Of a stretch of DNA of 55,881 nt, positions 34,491 to 44,532 are shown in pieces. The notes under the pieces were generated by a model that saw only the letters and a program-made list of their open reading frames with translations, did not search any database and had not been told where the DNA came from. Source of the DNA: Solobacterium sp. (lineage in GTDB: Bacteria > Bacillota_I > Bacilli_A > Erysipelotrichales > Erysipelotrichaceae); assembly GCA_017459725.1 (NCBI GenBank), contig JAFUCL010000070.1:1-55881 (forward strand), in the 5' to 3' direction. Position numbers and translations under genes: made by a program. Within the stretch, counting starts at the first letter, position 1. Every line of letters starts with the position of its first letter.

Positions 34491-34513
34491 GGAAAGGACC
34501 GGGTGATATTTAG

Positions 34514-35212
34514 ATGAAAGGTATCTTAGGACGCAAGGTCGGCATGACACAGGTCTTCACGGTCGAAGGAACACTGATTCCGGTAACCGTCATTGAAGTC
34601 AATCCCAATGTCGTGCTGCAGAAGAAGACAAAGGAAGTTGACGGCTACGAAGCACTTCAGCTTGGTTATGAAGATGTGAAGGAACACCGTGCAACCAAGG
34701 CTGCTATCGGCCATGCAAAGAAAGCAAACACAGCTCCGAAGAAGTACATCAGAGAGATCAAGGCTGATGAACTCATGGGTGCTGAAGTCGGCAGCGAAAT
34801 CAAAGCTGACATCTTCGCGGCAGGTGATGTCGTCGATGTAACAGGCACATCCAAGGGTAAAGGATATGCCGGTCAGATCAAGCGCAACAACGGTACGATC
34901 GGTCCGAAATCTCACGGTTCAGGCCATCACCGCCACATCGGTTCCCTGGCTACAAACGGCCGTAACAACGGTGTCGTAAACAAGGGCCTCGTTCTTCCGG
35001 GACACATGGGAGCTGAAACAACAACAAACCAGAATCTGACAGTCATCAAGGCTGATGCAGAGGAAGGATACATCCTCGTCAAGGGCAACGTACCGGGACC
35101 GCGCAAGGGACTTGTTGTTATCAAGACAACAGTTAAGCCGGTCAAGCAGGTTAAGGTTGATGAGCTTGTATCTTATGCAGCTGCTGAAGAAACAGCGGCT
35201 GAAAACAACTGA
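34514..35212 (+). CDS. rplC: 50S ribosomal protein L3
   Basis: A 232-residue 23S rRNA-binding protein that begins large-subunit assembly near the peptidyl-transferase centre. GRKVGMTQVF, SKGKGYAGQIKR and GSGHHRHIGS loop segments match L3. It is about 20 residues longer than the Bacillus protein because of an Ala/Glu-rich C-terminal tail. Confidence 0.98.
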   Translation: MKGILGRKVGMTQVFTVEGTLIPVTVIEVNPNVVLQKKTKEVDGYEALQLGYEDVKEHRATKAAIGHAKKANTAPKKYIREIKADELMGAEVGSEIKADIFAAGDVVDVTGTSKGKGYAGQIKRNNGTIGPKSHGSGHHRHIGSLATNGRNNGVVNKGLVLPGHMGAETTTNQNLTVIKADAEEGYILVKGNVPGPRKGLVVIKTTVKPVKQVKVDELVSYAAAEETAAENN

Positions 35213-35230
35213 AAGTAGAGGAGGCAAACA

Positions 35231-35860
35231 ATGGCAAAGATTGATGTATACAATCAGGCAGCTGAAGTGGTGAAATCCATTGAGCTCTCTGACGCTGTGT
35301 TCGGAATTGAACCGAATCAGCAGGCGATCTACGATGCAGTCCTCGTCTACCAGGCAGGTATGAGACAGGGCACGCACAGCACACTGACAAGAGCGTTCGT
35401 TTCCGGCACCGGAAAGAAGCCGTTCCGTCAGAAGGGCACAGGCCGCGCACGTCAGGGTTCCACACGTGCTACACAGTGGAGACACGGCGCTATCGCATTC
35501 GGCCCGCATCCCCGCAAGTACGGCTACAAGCTGAACCGCAAGGTCCGCCGTCTGGCGCTCCGCAGCGCTCTCAGCGAGAAGCTGGCTGAAACAAAGCTCA
35601 CAGTTCTTGAGAATCTCGCATTCGATGAGATCAAGACAAAGAAGGCTGCCGCTCTGATGAACGCGTTTGACTTCGACCGCAAGACACTGTTCGTTGCGGA
35701 TGCTTCGGAAGACTATGACAACGCTTATCTGTCAATGCGCAACATTCCGAACGCGCTGCTCGTAAATGTCAGCGAACTCAATGTCTATGACATCGTCAAC
35801 GCGGACAACATTGTATTCACGGAAGCCGCAGCTGCCAAGGCAGGGGAGGTATTCGCATAA
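35231..35860 (+). CDS. rplD: 50S ribosomal protein L4
   Basis: A 209-residue protein lining the exit tunnel. The tunnel loop GTGKKPFRQKGTGRARQGS, the site of macrolide-resistance changes, looks normal. In many bacteria L4 is the autoregulator of this operon. Its stop codon overlaps the rplW start (TAATG), so the two are coupled. Confidence 0.98.
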   Translation: MAKIDVYNQAAEVVKSIELSDAVFGIEPNQQAIYDAVLVYQAGMRQGTHSTLTRAFVSGTGKKPFRQKGTGRARQGSTRATQWRHGAIAFGPHPRKYGYKLNRKVRRLALRSALSEKLAETKLTVLENLAFDEIKTKKAAALMNAFDFDRKTLFVADASEDYDNAYLSMRNIPNALLVNVSELNVYDIVNADNIVFTEAAAAKAGEVFA

Positions 35861-36153
35861 TGAGTGCACGTGATATTATCATCCGCCCGATCATCACGGA
35901 AAAGAGCATGCGTGATAATGCGGAAGGAAACAAGATCTACTTCGAAGTAGCAAAGGATGCCAACAAGACTGCTGTTGCCCTTGCAATCGAAGAAATCTAT
36001 AACATCAAGCCTGAAAAGGTTAACATCGTCAACGTCCGTCCGAAGACAAAGAGAATGGGACGTTATGAAGGCAAGACAAATGCGGTCCGCAAAGCGATCG
36101 TCAAGCTGCCTGAGGGACAGGATATCAGCCTGTTCGGAGACGAGAATCAGTAA
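35860..36153 (+). CDS. rplW: 50S ribosomal protein L23
   Basis: A 97-residue protein at the tunnel exit, the docking site for trigger factor and SRP. RDIIIRPIITEKSM at the start and NVRPKTKRMGRYEGK near the middle are typical. It overlaps rplD by one base; the 62-base gap to rplB is the longest inside this part of the operon. Confidence 0.98.
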   Translation: MSARDIIIRPIITEKSMRDNAEGNKIYFEVAKDANKTAVALAIEEIYNIKPEKVNIVNVRPKTKRMGRYEGKTNAVRKAIVKLPEGQDISLFGDENQ

Positions 36154-36215
36154 AGATTCAACTATCGGAGGAAGACGCTATCTCCGGATAAATTGCGAAA
36201 GGAAAGAAAGAGAAA

Positions 36216-37049
36216 ATGACAGTCATTAAGTATAAGCCGACGACCAACGGCCGCCGTAACATGTCAACTCTCAGCAATGACCGCATCACTAAGTCAGAGC
36301 CTGAGAAGAGTCTGGTTGTTACGAAGAAGAAGACCGGCGGACGCGGCAACACAGGCCGCATTACAACACGCCATCATGGCGGCGGAGCCAAGCAGAAGAT
36401 CAGACTGGTTGACTTCAAGAGAAATAAAGACGGTATCGAAGGAACCGTTGCTGCGATCGAATACGATCCTAACCGTAACGCAAACATCGCTCTGATCAAC
36501 TACAAAGACGGTGAGAAGCGCTACATCATCTGCCCGCAGAACCTCGAAGTCGGTGCTAAAGTCATCAGCGGCGAGTCTGCAGATATCAAAGTCGGCAACG
36601 CAATGGAGCTCAAGAACATCCCTGAAGGTACATTCGTACACTGCGTTGAAATGACACCGGGCAAGGGCGGCCAGATGGCACGTGCTGCCGGATGCTCCGC
36701 ACAGATTCTCGGTTTCGACGGTCCGTATGCAACACTCCGTCTCTCCAGCGGTGAAGTCCGTAAGGTCTTCGCTAAGTGCCGTGCAACAATCGGTGTTGTC
36801 GGTAATGAAGACTACAGCCTGATCAGCTGGGGTAAGGCAGGCCGCAACAGATGGAAGGGAATCCGTCCTACTGTCCGTGGTTCAGCTATGAACCCTGTCG
36901 ACCATCCTCATGGTGGTGGTGAAGGCCGTACGCCGATCGGACGTAAGTCTCCTATGACACCTTGGGGCAAGAAGGCTATGGGTGTTAAGACACGTAAGAC
37001 TAAGAAAGCTTCCAGCGCTCTGATTATGAGCAGAAGGAACGGTAAATAA
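36216..37049 (+). CDS. rplB: 50S ribosomal protein L2
   Basis: A 277-residue protein needed for subunit joining and peptidyl transfer. The RNA-binding [14 protein letters not shown] segment and the C-terminal [18 protein letters not shown] loop, with the conserved histidine near the active centre, are intact. Normal length. Confidence 0.98.
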   Translation: MTVIKYKPTTNGRRNMSTLSNDRITKSEPEKSLVVTKKKTGGRGNTGRITTRHHGGGAKQKIRLVDFKRNKDGIEGTVAAIEYDPNRNANIALINYKDGEKRYIICPQNLEVGAKVISGESADIKVGNAMELKNIPEGTFVHCVEMTPGKGGQMARAAGCSAQILGFDGPYATLRLSSGEVRKVFAKCRATIGVVGNEDYSLISWGKAGRNRWKGIRPTVRGSAMNPVDHPHGGGEGRTPIGRKSPMTPWGKKAMGVKTRKTKKASSALIMSRRNGK

Positions 37050-37068
37050 CTGAAAGGAGAAATGAAAG

Positions 37069-37398
37069 ATGTCCAGAAGTGTTAAAAAAGGCCCATTCTG
37101 TGATGAACACCTGATGAAGAAGGTTGAAGCACAGAACGCGGCAAACAAAAAAGAAATCATCAAGACCTGGTCCCGCCGTTCAGTCATTTACCCGAGTTTC
37201 GTGGAACACACATTCGCGGTATATAACGGCAAGGAACACATCCCGGTATACATTACCGAGGATATGGTCGGACATAAGCTTGGTGAATTCGTTCTGACCC
37301 GCAGATACGGCGGTCACGGCGACAACAAGGTAATCGGCGGTCAGCGTTCTGCTTCTGCAGCTATTCTCGCAGCAGCTAACGGTGACAAGCAGGCGTAA
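37069..37398 (+). CDS. rpsS: 30S ribosomal protein S19, with an unusual C-terminal tail
   Basis: A 109-residue head protein that pairs with S13. [19 protein letters not shown] and [11 protein letters not shown] match S19, which is usually about 92 residues. After LGEF the sequence departs from the APTRTYxGH consensus and runs on as a Gly/Ala-rich tail ([16 protein letters not shown]) about 20 residues longer than normal. The reading frame is uninterrupted and rplV follows with AGGAGG, so it is probably a real extension. Confidence 0.96.
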   Translation: MSRSVKKGPFCDEHLMKKVEAQNAANKKEIIKTWSRRSVIYPSFVEHTFAVYNGKEHIPVYITEDMVGHKLGEFVLTRRYGGHGDNKVIGGQRSASAAILAAANGDKQA

Positions 37399-37414
37399 GG
37401 AGGAGAAATAGAAC

Positions 37415-37747
37415 ATGGATGTAAAGGCAACTGCTAAAACAGTTCGAGTCACTCCGCGCAAAGCCCGCCTTGTGCTCGACCTGATCCGCGGTAAGGATGT
37501 TGACGAAGCTCTTGCAATCTGCAGATTCATGCCGAATCAGGCTGCTGCAGCTGTAGGCAAGGTCGTCAAGAGTGCTGCCGCAAACGCAACGAACAATCAT
37601 CAGATGGATGGTTCCAAGCTGTATGTAAAAGCATGCTACGCAGATGAGGGCGTTACCATGAAGAGATGGATGCCCAGAGCTAAAGGCAGTGCTTCACAGA
37701 TTCTTAAGAGAACAAGCCACATCACAGTAGTGGTTACAGAGAAGTAA
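37415..37747 (+). CDS. rplV: 50S ribosomal protein L22
   Basis: A 110-residue protein with a long beta hairpin into the exit tunnel. [19 protein letters not shown] and [22 protein letters not shown] (the tunnel hairpin) are standard. Spacing to neighbours is 16 and 18 bases. Confidence 0.98.
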   Translation: MDVKATAKTVRVTPRKARLVLDLIRGKDVDEALAICRFMPNQAAAAVGKVVKSAAANATNNHQMDGSKLYVKACYADEGVTMKRWMPRAKGSASQILKRTSHITVVVTEK

Positions 37748-37765
37748 GGGAGGAAGATCAGAAAT

Positions 37766-38593
37766 ATGGGACAGAAAGTAAGCCCTATCGGCATGCGCGT
37801 CGGTGTGATCCGTGACTGGGAATCCAGATGGTACGCAGAAAAAGCTGATTTCGGAGATCTTCTGAACGAAGATGTAAAGATCCGTACATTCCTTGCCAAG
37901 GAACTGCACGATGCTTATATCTCCCGCGTAGAGATTGAGCGTATGTCCAAGAACGACTGCAAAGTCATCATCCGCTGCGCAAGACCGGGTGCTGCTGTCG
38001 GTAAGGACGAGAGCGGCAAGGACCGTATGGAAGCTCTCAAGGCTAAGCTTGCTAAGCTGACAAACGGCAAGAACATCAAGATTGAAGTTGTTCAGATTGC
38101 TAATCCGGATCTCGACGCAACAATCGTTGCCCGCAAGATCTGCGAACAGCTCGAACAGCGTCAGTCCTTCCGTATTGCTCAGAAGAAAGCAATCCAGCAG
38201 ACAATGCGTTCCGGCGCTAAGGGTATCAAGACTCTGGCTTCCGGCCGTCTGGGCGGTGCAGAAATTGCCCGTTCCGAAGGATATTCACAGGGTGTCGTTC
38301 CGCTGCACACACTGCGCAGTGACATCGACTATGCCTGGGATGAAGCGCACACAACATACGGAAAGCTCGGCGTCAAGGTTTGGATCTGCCGCGGAGAAGT
38401 TCTCCCGGGACAGATGGTTAAGGAACCTGAAGCACCGGCATCCCGCCCGAACAGGGACCGCCGCGGCAACAACCGCAACCGCAACGACAGACGCCCGCGT
38501 ACACCGAGACCTGCAAACGCAGCCGGTAACGCCGCACCTGCTGAAGCAGCACCCGCTGCCGCCCGCACAGAAGCACAGGGAGGTAATGAATAA
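37766..38593 (+). CDS. rpsC: 30S ribosomal protein S3, with a long Arg/Asn and Ala/Pro tail
   Basis: A 275-residue mRNA-entry protein. [20 protein letters not shown], the KH region ([13 protein letters not shown]) and [28 protein letters not shown] match S3. The family usually ends near 210-220 residues; here residues after about 220 are low-complexity, rich in Arg/Asn then Ala/Pro/Glu, and likely disordered. It is followed by rplP after two bases. Confidence 0.97.
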   Translation: MGQKVSPIGMRVGVIRDWESRWYAEKADFGDLLNEDVKIRTFLAKELHDAYISRVEIERMSKNDCKVIIRCARPGAAVGKDESGKDRMEALKAKLAKLTNGKNIKIEVVQIANPDLDATIVARKICEQLEQRQSFRIAQKKAIQQTMRSGAKGIKTLASGRLGGAEIARSEGYSQGVVPLHTLRSDIDYAWDEAHTTYGKLGVKVWICRGEVLPGQMVKEPEAPASRPNRDRRGNNRNRNDRRPRTPRPANAAGNAAPAEAAPAAARTEAQGGNE

Positions 38594-38595
38594 CC

Positions 38596-39012
38596 ATGTT
38601 AATGCCGAATCGTACTAAGTACAGAAGACCTCATCGTCTCAGCTATGAAGGACGCGCCAAGGCAGGCCGTGAGCTTGCTTTCGGTAAGTTCGGACTGGTT
38701 GCCGATGAAGGTGCTTATGTAAGCAGCAACCAGCTGGAAGCTGCGCGTGTTGCCATGACACGTTATATGGATCGTGGCGGTAAAGTCTGGATCAAAGTCT
38801 TCCCTCAGCTGGCTAAGACAAAGAAGCCTCTTGAAGTCCGTATGGGTAGTGGTAAAGGTGCTCCTGACCATTGGGTAGCAGTTGTACAGCCGGGAAGAAT
38901 TCTCTTTGAAATCGACGGTGTCAGCGAAGAAGTAGCTCGTGAAGCGCTGCGCCTTGCTTCCCATAAGCTCTGCGTCAAGACCCGCTTTATTAAGAAAGAA
39001 GAGGGCGAGTAA
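38596..39012 (+). CDS. rplP: 50S ribosomal protein L16
   Basis: A 138-residue protein that helps position A-site t[25 protein letters not shown] and [20 protein letters not shown] are diagnostic. The ribosome binding site is within the end of rpsC. rpmC starts two bases after its stop. Confidence 0.98.
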   Translation: MLMPNRTKYRRPHRLSYEGRAKAGRELAFGKFGLVADEGAYVSSNQLEAARVAMTRYMDRGGKVWIKVFPQLAKTKKPLEVRMGSGKGAPDHWVAVVQPGRILFEIDGVSEEVAREALRLASHKLCVKTRFIKKEEGE

Positions 39013-39014
39013 TC

Positions 39015-39215
39015 ATGAATGTTAAAGAAATCAGAGATATGAGCAGCGAAGAGCTCGTAAAGGAGATCGAATCTCTTAAGGAAGAACTGTACAACCTGCG
39101 CTTCCAGCAGGCTACAGGCGGAATTGAGAATCCGGCTCACATGAAGGACGTTCGCAAGACGATCGCCCGCATCAAGACAGTCATCACAGAGCGCGAGCGC
39201 GCTAAGAGCGAATAA
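39015..39215 (+). CDS. rpmC: 50S ribosomal protein L29
   Basis: A 66-residue helical protein near the tunnel exit. [27 protein letters not shown] and the C-terminal [16 protein letters not shown] match L29. Tightly packed between rplP and rpsQ. Confidence 0.97.
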   Translation: MNVKEIRDMSSEELVKEIESLKEELYNLRFQQATGGIENPAHMKDVRKTIARIKTVITERERAKSE

Positions 39216-39229
39216 GGGAGGGCAGACAG

Positions 39230-39490
39230 ATGGAAAGAAACAGTCGTAAAGTATTACGCGGCGTCGTCGTCTCCGACAAGATGGAAAAGACCATCGTTGT
39301 TGAAGTCGATACTTCGAAGAGCCATCCTTTGTACGGAAGGCGCGTAAAAGATTCCAAGAATTTCAAAGCACATGATGAGAACAACGAAGCTAAGGTCGGT
39401 GATGTTGTTGAAATCATGGAGACAAGACCGCTGTCCAAGGACAAGCACTTCCGTCTTGTCAGAATTGTTGAGAAAGCAGTAATTCTTTAA
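39230..39490 (+). CDS. rpsQ: 30S ribosomal protein S17
   Basis: An 86-residue 16S-binding protein of the OB fold. [40 protein letters not shown] and [18 protein letters not shown] are typical. Length is that of Bacillus S17. Confidence 0.97.
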   Translation: MERNSRKVLRGVVVSDKMEKTIVVEVDTSKSHPLYGRRVKDSKNFKAHDENNEAKVGDVVEIMETRPLSKDKHFRLVRIVEKAVIL

Positions 39491-39509
39491 ACACTGGGAG
39501 GAGAAAGCA

Positions 39510-39878
39510 ATGATTCAAAATGAAAGCAGATTGAAGGTCGCTGACAATACCGGTGCTAAGGAGTTACTGGTAATCCGCTGCCTGGGTGGCAGCAGACGTA
39601 AGTCAGCCAACATCGGCGATGTTGTTGTCTGCTCTGTCAAGTCCGCGATTCCGAACGGATCCGTCAAGCAGGGACAGGTCGTCAAGTGTGTTATCGTCCG
39701 CAGCGTATATGGTCTGCGCCGTGAAAACGGAAGCTATATCAAGTTCGATGAGAATGCCGCAGTCATCATCAAGGAAGATCTGACTCCGGTAGGAACACGT
39801 ATCTTCGGACCGGTTGCAAGAGAACTTCGTGATAAGGGTTACATGAAGATTGTCTCCCTCGCACCGGAAGTACTTTAA
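39510..39878 (+). CDS. rplN: 50S ribosomal protein L14
   Basis: A 122-residue protein of the subunit interface, contact point for silencing factor Rsf[29 protein letters not shown] and [24 protein letters not shown] match closely. GGGAGGAG precedes the start. Confidence 0.98.
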   Translation: MIQNESRLKVADNTGAKELLVIRCLGGSRRKSANIGDVVVCSVKSAIPNGSVKQGQVVKCVIVRSVYGLRRENGSYIKFDENAAVIIKEDLTPVGTRIFGPVARELRDKGYMKIVSLAPEVL

Positions 39879-39890
39879 GGAGGTGGCACG

Positions 39891-40148
39891 ATGAAGGTCA
39901 AAACAGGCGATACAGTTACGGTCATTACCGGCCACTACAAAGGAACAACAGGCGAAGTCAAGGCTGTTAATCCGAAGACAAACAAGATCATCGTTGAAGG
40001 TGTCAACATCGTTAAGAAGGCACTGAAGCCGACCCAGGCTAATCCGGACGGAGGCATCGTTGAGCATGAAGCTCCGATCGACGCTTCCAACGTCAAGCTT
40101 GAAGGCGGCAAAAAGTCCAAGAAGTCAGGTAAGGGAGGCAAAAAGTAA
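39891..40148 (+). CDS. rplX: 50S ribosomal protein L24
   Basis: An 85-residue assembly-initiating protein with the KOW motif ([21 protein letters not shown]). It is shorter than the roughly 100-residue Bacillus form and ends in a Lys/Gly-rich tail. The stop overlaps the rplE start (TAATG). Confidence 0.96.
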   Translation: MKVKTGDTVTVITGHYKGTTGEVKAVNPKTNKIIVEGVNIVKKALKPTQANPDGGIVEHEAPIDASNVKLEGGKKSKKSGKGGKK

Positions 40149-40696
40149 TGAATCGTCTCGAACAGAAATACAAGGAAACAGTAAAGCCTTCCCTGATTAA
40201 GGAATTCGGCTATACGAGCTCCATGCAGGCTCCTAAGCTTGAAAAGATCGTTATCAACATGGGTGTCGGTGACGCTATCGTCAATCCGAAGGCCCTGGAA
40301 GAAGCAGTAGCTGAACTCACACAGATCTCCGGTCAGAAGCCGGTGATCACAAAGGCAAAGAAGTCCATTGCGAACTTCAAGCTTCGTGAAGGCATGCTGA
40401 TCGGCTGCAAAGTCACACTGCGCGGTGAGCGTATGTATGAATTCCTCGACAAGCTGGTCAATGTCTCTCTGCCGCGTGTCCGTGACTTCCGCGGTGTCAG
40501 CGCTACGGCATTCGATGGCCGCGGCAACTACACACTCGGCGTCAAGGAACAGCTGATCTTCCCGGAAATCAACTTCGATAAGGTCAACAAGGTCCGCGGT
40601 ATGGATATCGTAATCGTCACAACTGCGAATACGAACAAAGAAGCGTATGCACTGCTCGCAGGTCTGGGCATGCCGTTTGTAAAGAGGGAGGGCTAA
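40148..40696 (+). CDS. rplE: 50S ribosomal protein L5
   Basis: A 182-residue protein that binds 5S rRNA and contacts the P-site t[35 protein letters not shown] and [20 protein letters not shown] are standard. Coupled to rplX by a one-base overlap. Confidence 0.98.
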   Translation: MNRLEQKYKETVKPSLIKEFGYTSSMQAPKLEKIVINMGVGDAIVNPKALEEAVAELTQISGQKPVITKAKKSIANFKLREGMLIGCKVTLRGERMYEFLDKLVNVSLPRVRDFRGVSATAFDGRGNYTLGVKEQLIFPEINFDKVNKVRGMDIVIVTTANTNKEAYALLAGLGMPFVKREG

Positions 40697-40699
40697 ACC

Positions 40700-40885
40700 A
40701 TGGCTAAGACATCAATGAAAGTAAAGCAGAGCCGTCCTGCAAAGTTCTCTACAAGAGAATACACACGTTGCCAGAGATGCGGCCGTCCGCACTCCGTACT
40801 GAGCAAGTACAAAGTCTGCCGTATCTGCTTCCGTGAACTGGCTTACAAGGGTCAGATTCCGGGAGTCAAGAAGGCCAGTTGGTAA
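40700..40885 (+). CDS. rpsN: 30S ribosomal protein S14, zinc type Z
   Basis: A 61-residue head protein. Two CxxC pairs (CQRC and CRIC) make the zinc site of the short S14 form, which is replaced by a longer zinc-free copy in some bacteria under zinc limitation. [19 protein letters not shown] and [13 protein letters not shown] are typical. Confidence 0.98.
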   Translation: MAKTSMKVKQSRPAKFSTREYTRCQRCGRPHSVLSKYKVCRICFRELAYKGQIPGVKKASW

Positions 40886-40900
40886 AGGAGGAACATAAAG

Positions 40901-41302
40901 ATGAATATGACAGATCCTATCGCCGATATGCTCACAAGAATCCGCAATGGTGTTTCGGCAAACATGGAAACAGTTGATGTCACTCCTGTATCAAAGGTCA
41001 AGGTTGAAATTGCCCGTATCCTGAAGCAGGAAGGTTATATCAACAACTACTCCGTATCCGGTGAGGGTATTGAGAAGAAACTGACAGTCGTTCTGAAATA
41101 CGGCCCGAACAAAGAGAAGGTCATCAGCGGCATCAAGCGTATTTCAAAGCCGGGTCTCCGCGTTTATGCTAAGCAGAATGCGGTTCCGTCCGTTATGAAC
41201 GGTCTCGGCATTGCCATCATTTCCACAAGCCAGGGTATGATGACAGACAGAGATGCTCGTAAAAAGCACGCAGGCGGCGAAGTCGTTGCGTACATCTGGT
41301 AA
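40901..41302 (+). CDS. rpsH: 30S ribosomal protein S8
   Basis: A 133-residue 16S-binding protein; in enterobacteria it represses the spc operon. [15 protein letters not shown] at the start and [31 protein letters not shown] at the end are diagnostic. Strong AAGGAGG upstream. Confidence 0.98.
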   Translation: MNMTDPIADMLTRIRNGVSANMETVDVTPVSKVKVEIARILKQEGYINNYSVSGEGIEKKLTVVLKYGPNKEKVISGIKRISKPGLRVYAKQNAVPSVMNGLGIAIISTSQGMMTDRDARKKHAGGEVVAYIW

Positions 41303-41321
41303 ATAAGGAAAGGATAGTAAA

Positions 41322-41867
41322 ATGTCACGTATCGGAAATAAGGCGATTACCGTTCCCGGCGGCGTGGAAGTTACCATCGCTGAGGGGAATGAGGTGACAG
41401 TCAAGGGTCCCAAGGGAACTCTGACTCGCAAGTTCTCCCCGCTTATGGGAATCGAGAACAAGGACGGAACAATCACAGTTACACGTCCGAATGAAGAAAA
41501 ACACACAAAGCAGCTGCATGGTACAACAAGAGCTCTGCTCAACTCCATGATCGAAGGCTGCCATGAAGGCTTCACAAAGACACTGCAGATTGTCGGTATC
41601 GGTTACCGTGCTGCAGTTGCCGGCAACAAGCTGACACTTAACGTTGGCTTCTCACACCCGGTTGAATTCACAATCCCGTCAGATCTGACTGTCACAGCAC
41701 CGGATGCAACTACAGTTGTCATCACTGGTATTGACAAGCAGAGAGTCGGCGAATTCTCCGCAAATGTAAGAGCAGCCAAGAAACCTGAACCTTATGGCGG
41801 AAAGGGTGTCCGTTATAAGGATGAGCATGTCCGTCGTAAGGAAGGCAAGACGGCAGCTAAGAAGTAA
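41322..41867 (+). CDS. rplF: 50S ribosomal protein L6
   Basis: A 181-residue protein at the factor-binding site. MSRIGNKAITVPGGVEVTI, VGIGYRAAVAGNKLTLNVGFSHPV and KKPEPYGGKGVRYKDEHVRRKEGK are standard. Length normal. Confidence 0.98.
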   Translation: MSRIGNKAITVPGGVEVTIAEGNEVTVKGPKGTLTRKFSPLMGIENKDGTITVTRPNEEKHTKQLHGTTRALLNSMIEGCHEGFTKTLQIVGIGYRAAVAGNKLTLNVGFSHPVEFTIPSDLTVTAPDATTVVITGIDKQRVGEFSANVRAAKKPEPYGGKGVRYKDEHVRRKEGKTAAKK

Positions 41868-41885
41868 GGGAAAGGAGAGAGTAAG

Positions 41886-42242
41886 ATGCTGAAGAAAACA
41901 GATAAAAATGCAGAACGCATTCGCAGACACAAGCGTGTACGCCGTGTCGTCAGCGGAACTCCCGACTGCCCTCGGCTGAACGTGTTCCGTTCCAACAAGC
42001 ACATCTATGCACAGATTATCGATGATACAACAGGCAGAACACTGCTTGCTTCCAGCTCTGAGCTTCTGAAGCTTGAGCATGGTGGAAACATCGATGCTGC
42101 AAAGCAGGTCGGTGCTGACATTGCTAAAAAGTGTCTCGATGCCAAGATCGAATCCGTAAGATTTGACCGCGGCGGTTATGTATATCACGGTAGAGTTCAG
42201 GCGCTGGCAGATGCAGCCAGAGAAGCCGGACTGAAGTTCTAA
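41886..42242 (+). CDS. rplR: 50S ribosomal protein L18
   Basis: A 118-residue 5S rRNA-binding protein of the central protuberance. [37 protein letters not shown] and [26 protein letters not shown] match L18. AAAGGAGAG precedes the ATG. Confidence 0.98.
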   Translation: MLKKTDKNAERIRRHKRVRRVVSGTPDCPRLNVFRSNKHIYAQIIDDTTGRTLLASSSELLKLEHGGNIDAAKQVGADIAKKCLDAKIESVRFDRGGYVYHGRVQALADAAREAGLKF

Positions 42243-42258
42243 GGGAAAGGAGATAAAT

Positions 42259-42777
42259 ATGGCAGAACGTAAACCATTCAGAAAACCTCGTGAGCCTAAA
42301 GAGTTCGACGATGTCGTAGTCTCCATTAACCGTGTCAGCAAGACCGTCAAGGGCGGACGCAGAATGCGTTTCGCAGCACTCGTGGTTGTAGGTGACCACA
42401 AGGGCAGAGTCGGATTCGGCATGGGCAAGGCAGCAGAAGTTCCTGATGCAATCAAGAAAGCAACAGAAGCAGCAAACAAGAGCGTATTCCGCGTACAGCT
42501 CGTTGAAGATAACCGTACAGTACCGCACACAGCACTCGGCAGACACGGCGCAAGCAGCGTCATGCTGAAGCCCGCTGCTCCCGGTACCGGAGTTATCGCC
42601 GGCGGTGCAGTCCGTTCCATTCTGGAACTGGCAGGCATCAGCGATGTCCTCTCCAAGGTCATCGGCAGCCGTACACCGGTAAACGTTGTATATGCTACAC
42701 TGGACGCTCTCAGAAGCATGAAGACAGTTGAGCAGGTAGCCAAGGCACGTGATCTGAAGGTCACTGAAGTACGTTAA
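42259..42777 (+). CDS. rpsE: 30S ribosomal protein S5
   Basis: A 172-residue fidelity protein at the mRNA entrance. [40 protein letters not shown] and [18 protein letters not shown] are conserved; the spectinomycin loop looks wild type. rplO follows after 13 bases; rpmD, normally here, is absent. Confidence 0.98.
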   Translation: MAERKPFRKPREPKEFDDVVVSINRVSKTVKGGRRMRFAALVVVGDHKGRVGFGMGKAAEVPDAIKKATEAANKSVFRVQLVEDNRTVPHTALGRHGASSVMLKPAAPGTGVIAGGAVRSILELAGISDVLSKVIGSRTPVNVVYATLDALRSMKTVEQVAKARDLKVTEVR

Positions 42778-42790
42778 GGAGGGTGCAGTC

Positions 42791-43231
42791 ATGAAGTTGA
42801 ATGAAATGAAAGCAAATGAAGGTGCCCGCTTCGTATCCAAGAGAATCGGAAGAGGCCAGGGCTCCGGCACAGGCAAAACTGCCGGTAAAGGTCACAAGGG
42901 TCAGAATGCGAGAAGCGGCGGCGGCGTTGCAATCGGATTCGAAGGCGGCCAGACACCTCTCTTCAAGAGAATCCCTAAGAGAGGCTTCACAAACATGTCC
43001 CGCAAGGAATATGCAATTGTGAATGTTGAAGCGCTGAACTGCTTTGAAGAAGGCGCAGTTGTAAACTTTGATACCCTTAAGGAAGCAGGACTTGTCAAGA
43101 AGAAGCTTGACGGTCTGAAGATCCTCGGTCAGGGCAAGCTTGAAAAGAAGCTTACCGTACAGGCTGACAAGTTTACAAAGACAGCAGTAAAAGCTATTGA
43201 AGAAGCAGGCGGAACAGCCGAGGTGCTGTAA
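42791..43231 (+). CDS. rplO: 50S ribosomal protein L15
   Basis: A 146-residue late assembly protein. [28 protein letters not shown] and [19 protein letters not shown] are the Gly-rich N-terminal signature; [20 protein letters not shown] residues follow. Its start lies 13 bases after rpsE, without room for rpmD, behind AAGGAGGG. secY follows after two bases. Confidence 0.98.
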   Translation: MKLNEMKANEGARFVSKRIGRGQGSGTGKTAGKGHKGQNARSGGGVAIGFEGGQTPLFKRIPKRGFTNMSRKEYAIVNVEALNCFEEGAVVNFDTLKEAGLVKKKLDGLKILGQGKLEKKLTVQADKFTKTAVKAIEEAGGTAEVL

Positions 43232-43233
43232 TC

Positions 43234-44514
43234 ATGATGCATACATTTGCAAGTTTGTTCAGAAGTAAGGAAATCCGAGGTAAGATTCTCTTTACCCTGG
43301 CAATGCTGCTTATCTATCGCATCGGGTCAGCTATCCCCGTACCGGGCGTCAATGCAGAAGCTCTCTCTGCACAGATTGCTGACAATTCACTGCTGAGTAT
43401 GATGAACCTCCTCGGAGGCGGCGCATTCGAAAGAATGTCAGTATTCGCTCTCGGTGTAGGTCCTTATATCACTTCAAGCATTATCATCCAGCTGTTGAGT
43501 ATGGATGTCATTCCGGCCCTGACTGAACTGACAAAGTCCGGTCAGACCGGAAGAATGAAGATTGATAAGATCACGAGATATCTCGCGGTTGTGCTGGCTT
43601 TCATTCAGGCCTTCTCAATCGTATATTCCCTTGATCATCAATACGGAATTCTGGAAGACGCCAGAGTCTCCACATATCTGTTCATTGCTACGGTGCTGAC
43701 CGCAGGAACCATGTTCCTCATCTGGATCGGCGACCGTATCAGTCTGCGCGGCATCGGCAACGGTATTTCGATTATTATCTTCTCGGGTATCGTTTCCAAT
43801 ATCCCCGCACAGTTCGTACAGGTATTCAATATCCTGCTGAGCGGATCGGCTCAGGGTGCTGCCTTCAGCGGTATTCTTGAGTTCATTCTGTACTGCATTC
43901 TGTATATTGTGATCATCGTCGGTGTTGTGATTATGCAGCTGGCGGTCCGCAAAATCCCGATTCAGTACAGCTCCAGCTCCGGCGCAAGAGCGAGCGATAT
44001 CACATATCTCCCGTTCAAGATCAATTCTGCGAGTGTTATTCCGGTCATTTTCGCAAGTTCGATTATCACCGCACCGCAGATCATCCTCAGCTTTATCAAC
44101 ACGGATGCTTATACAAAGGTAAGCAACTTCCTCAGTCTGCAGAAGCCGGTCGGTCTGATCATCTATGCAGTGCTGGTATTCCTCTTCACCTTCTTCTACA
44201 CTGACCTCCAGGTCGATCCGGAGAAGGTTGCTGAGAATCTCGGCAAGAGCGGTGCTTACATCCCGGGTATCCGTCCCGGAACAGAAACGAAGACATACCT
44301 TAAGAAAGTCGTTAACCGTATCACCGTACTCGGTGCGGTTGCATTGGTTGTCATCGCTGTTCTGCCTTACATTCTTCCGATGTTCACTTCTCTGCCGAGC
44401 AGCGTATCCATCGGCGGCACCGGTATCATCATCGTTGTCGGTGTGGCTATGGAAACAATGTCACAGCTGAAGGGACAGCTTACACAGAAGCAGTATCGCG
44501 GCTTCCTTAAATAG
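43234..44514 (+). CDS. secY: Preprotein translocase channel subunit SecY
   Basis: A 426-residue channel protein of the plasma membrane with ten transmembrane helices; it partners SecE, SecG and SecA for protein export. AIPVPGVNAEAL, GVGPYITSSIIIQLL, the plug region after residue 55, and the C-terminal loops FFYTDLQVDPEKVAENL and IPGIRPGTET are standard. Its ribosome binding site lies in the end of rplO. Confidence 0.97.
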   Translation: MMHTFASLFRSKEIRGKILFTLAMLLIYRIGSAIPVPGVNAEALSAQIADNSLLSMMNLLGGGAFERMSVFALGVGPYITSSIIIQLLSMDVIPALTELTKSGQTGRMKIDKITRYLAVVLAFIQAFSIVYSLDHQYGILEDARVSTYLFIATVLTAGTMFLIWIGDRISLRGIGNGISIIIFSGIVSNIPAQFVQVFNILLSGSAQGAAFSGILEFILYCILYIVIIVGVVIMQLAVRKIPIQYSSSSGARASDITYLPFKINSASVIPVIFASSIITAPQIILSFINTDAYTKVSNFLSLQKPVGLIIYAVLVFLFTFFYTDLQVDPEKVAENLGKSGAYIPGIRPGTETKTYLKKVVNRITVLGAVALVVIAVLPYILPMFTSLPSSVSIGGTGIIIVVGVAMETMSQLKGQLTQKQYRGFLK

Positions 44515-44532
44515 CCTAGAGGAAATTGAGGT

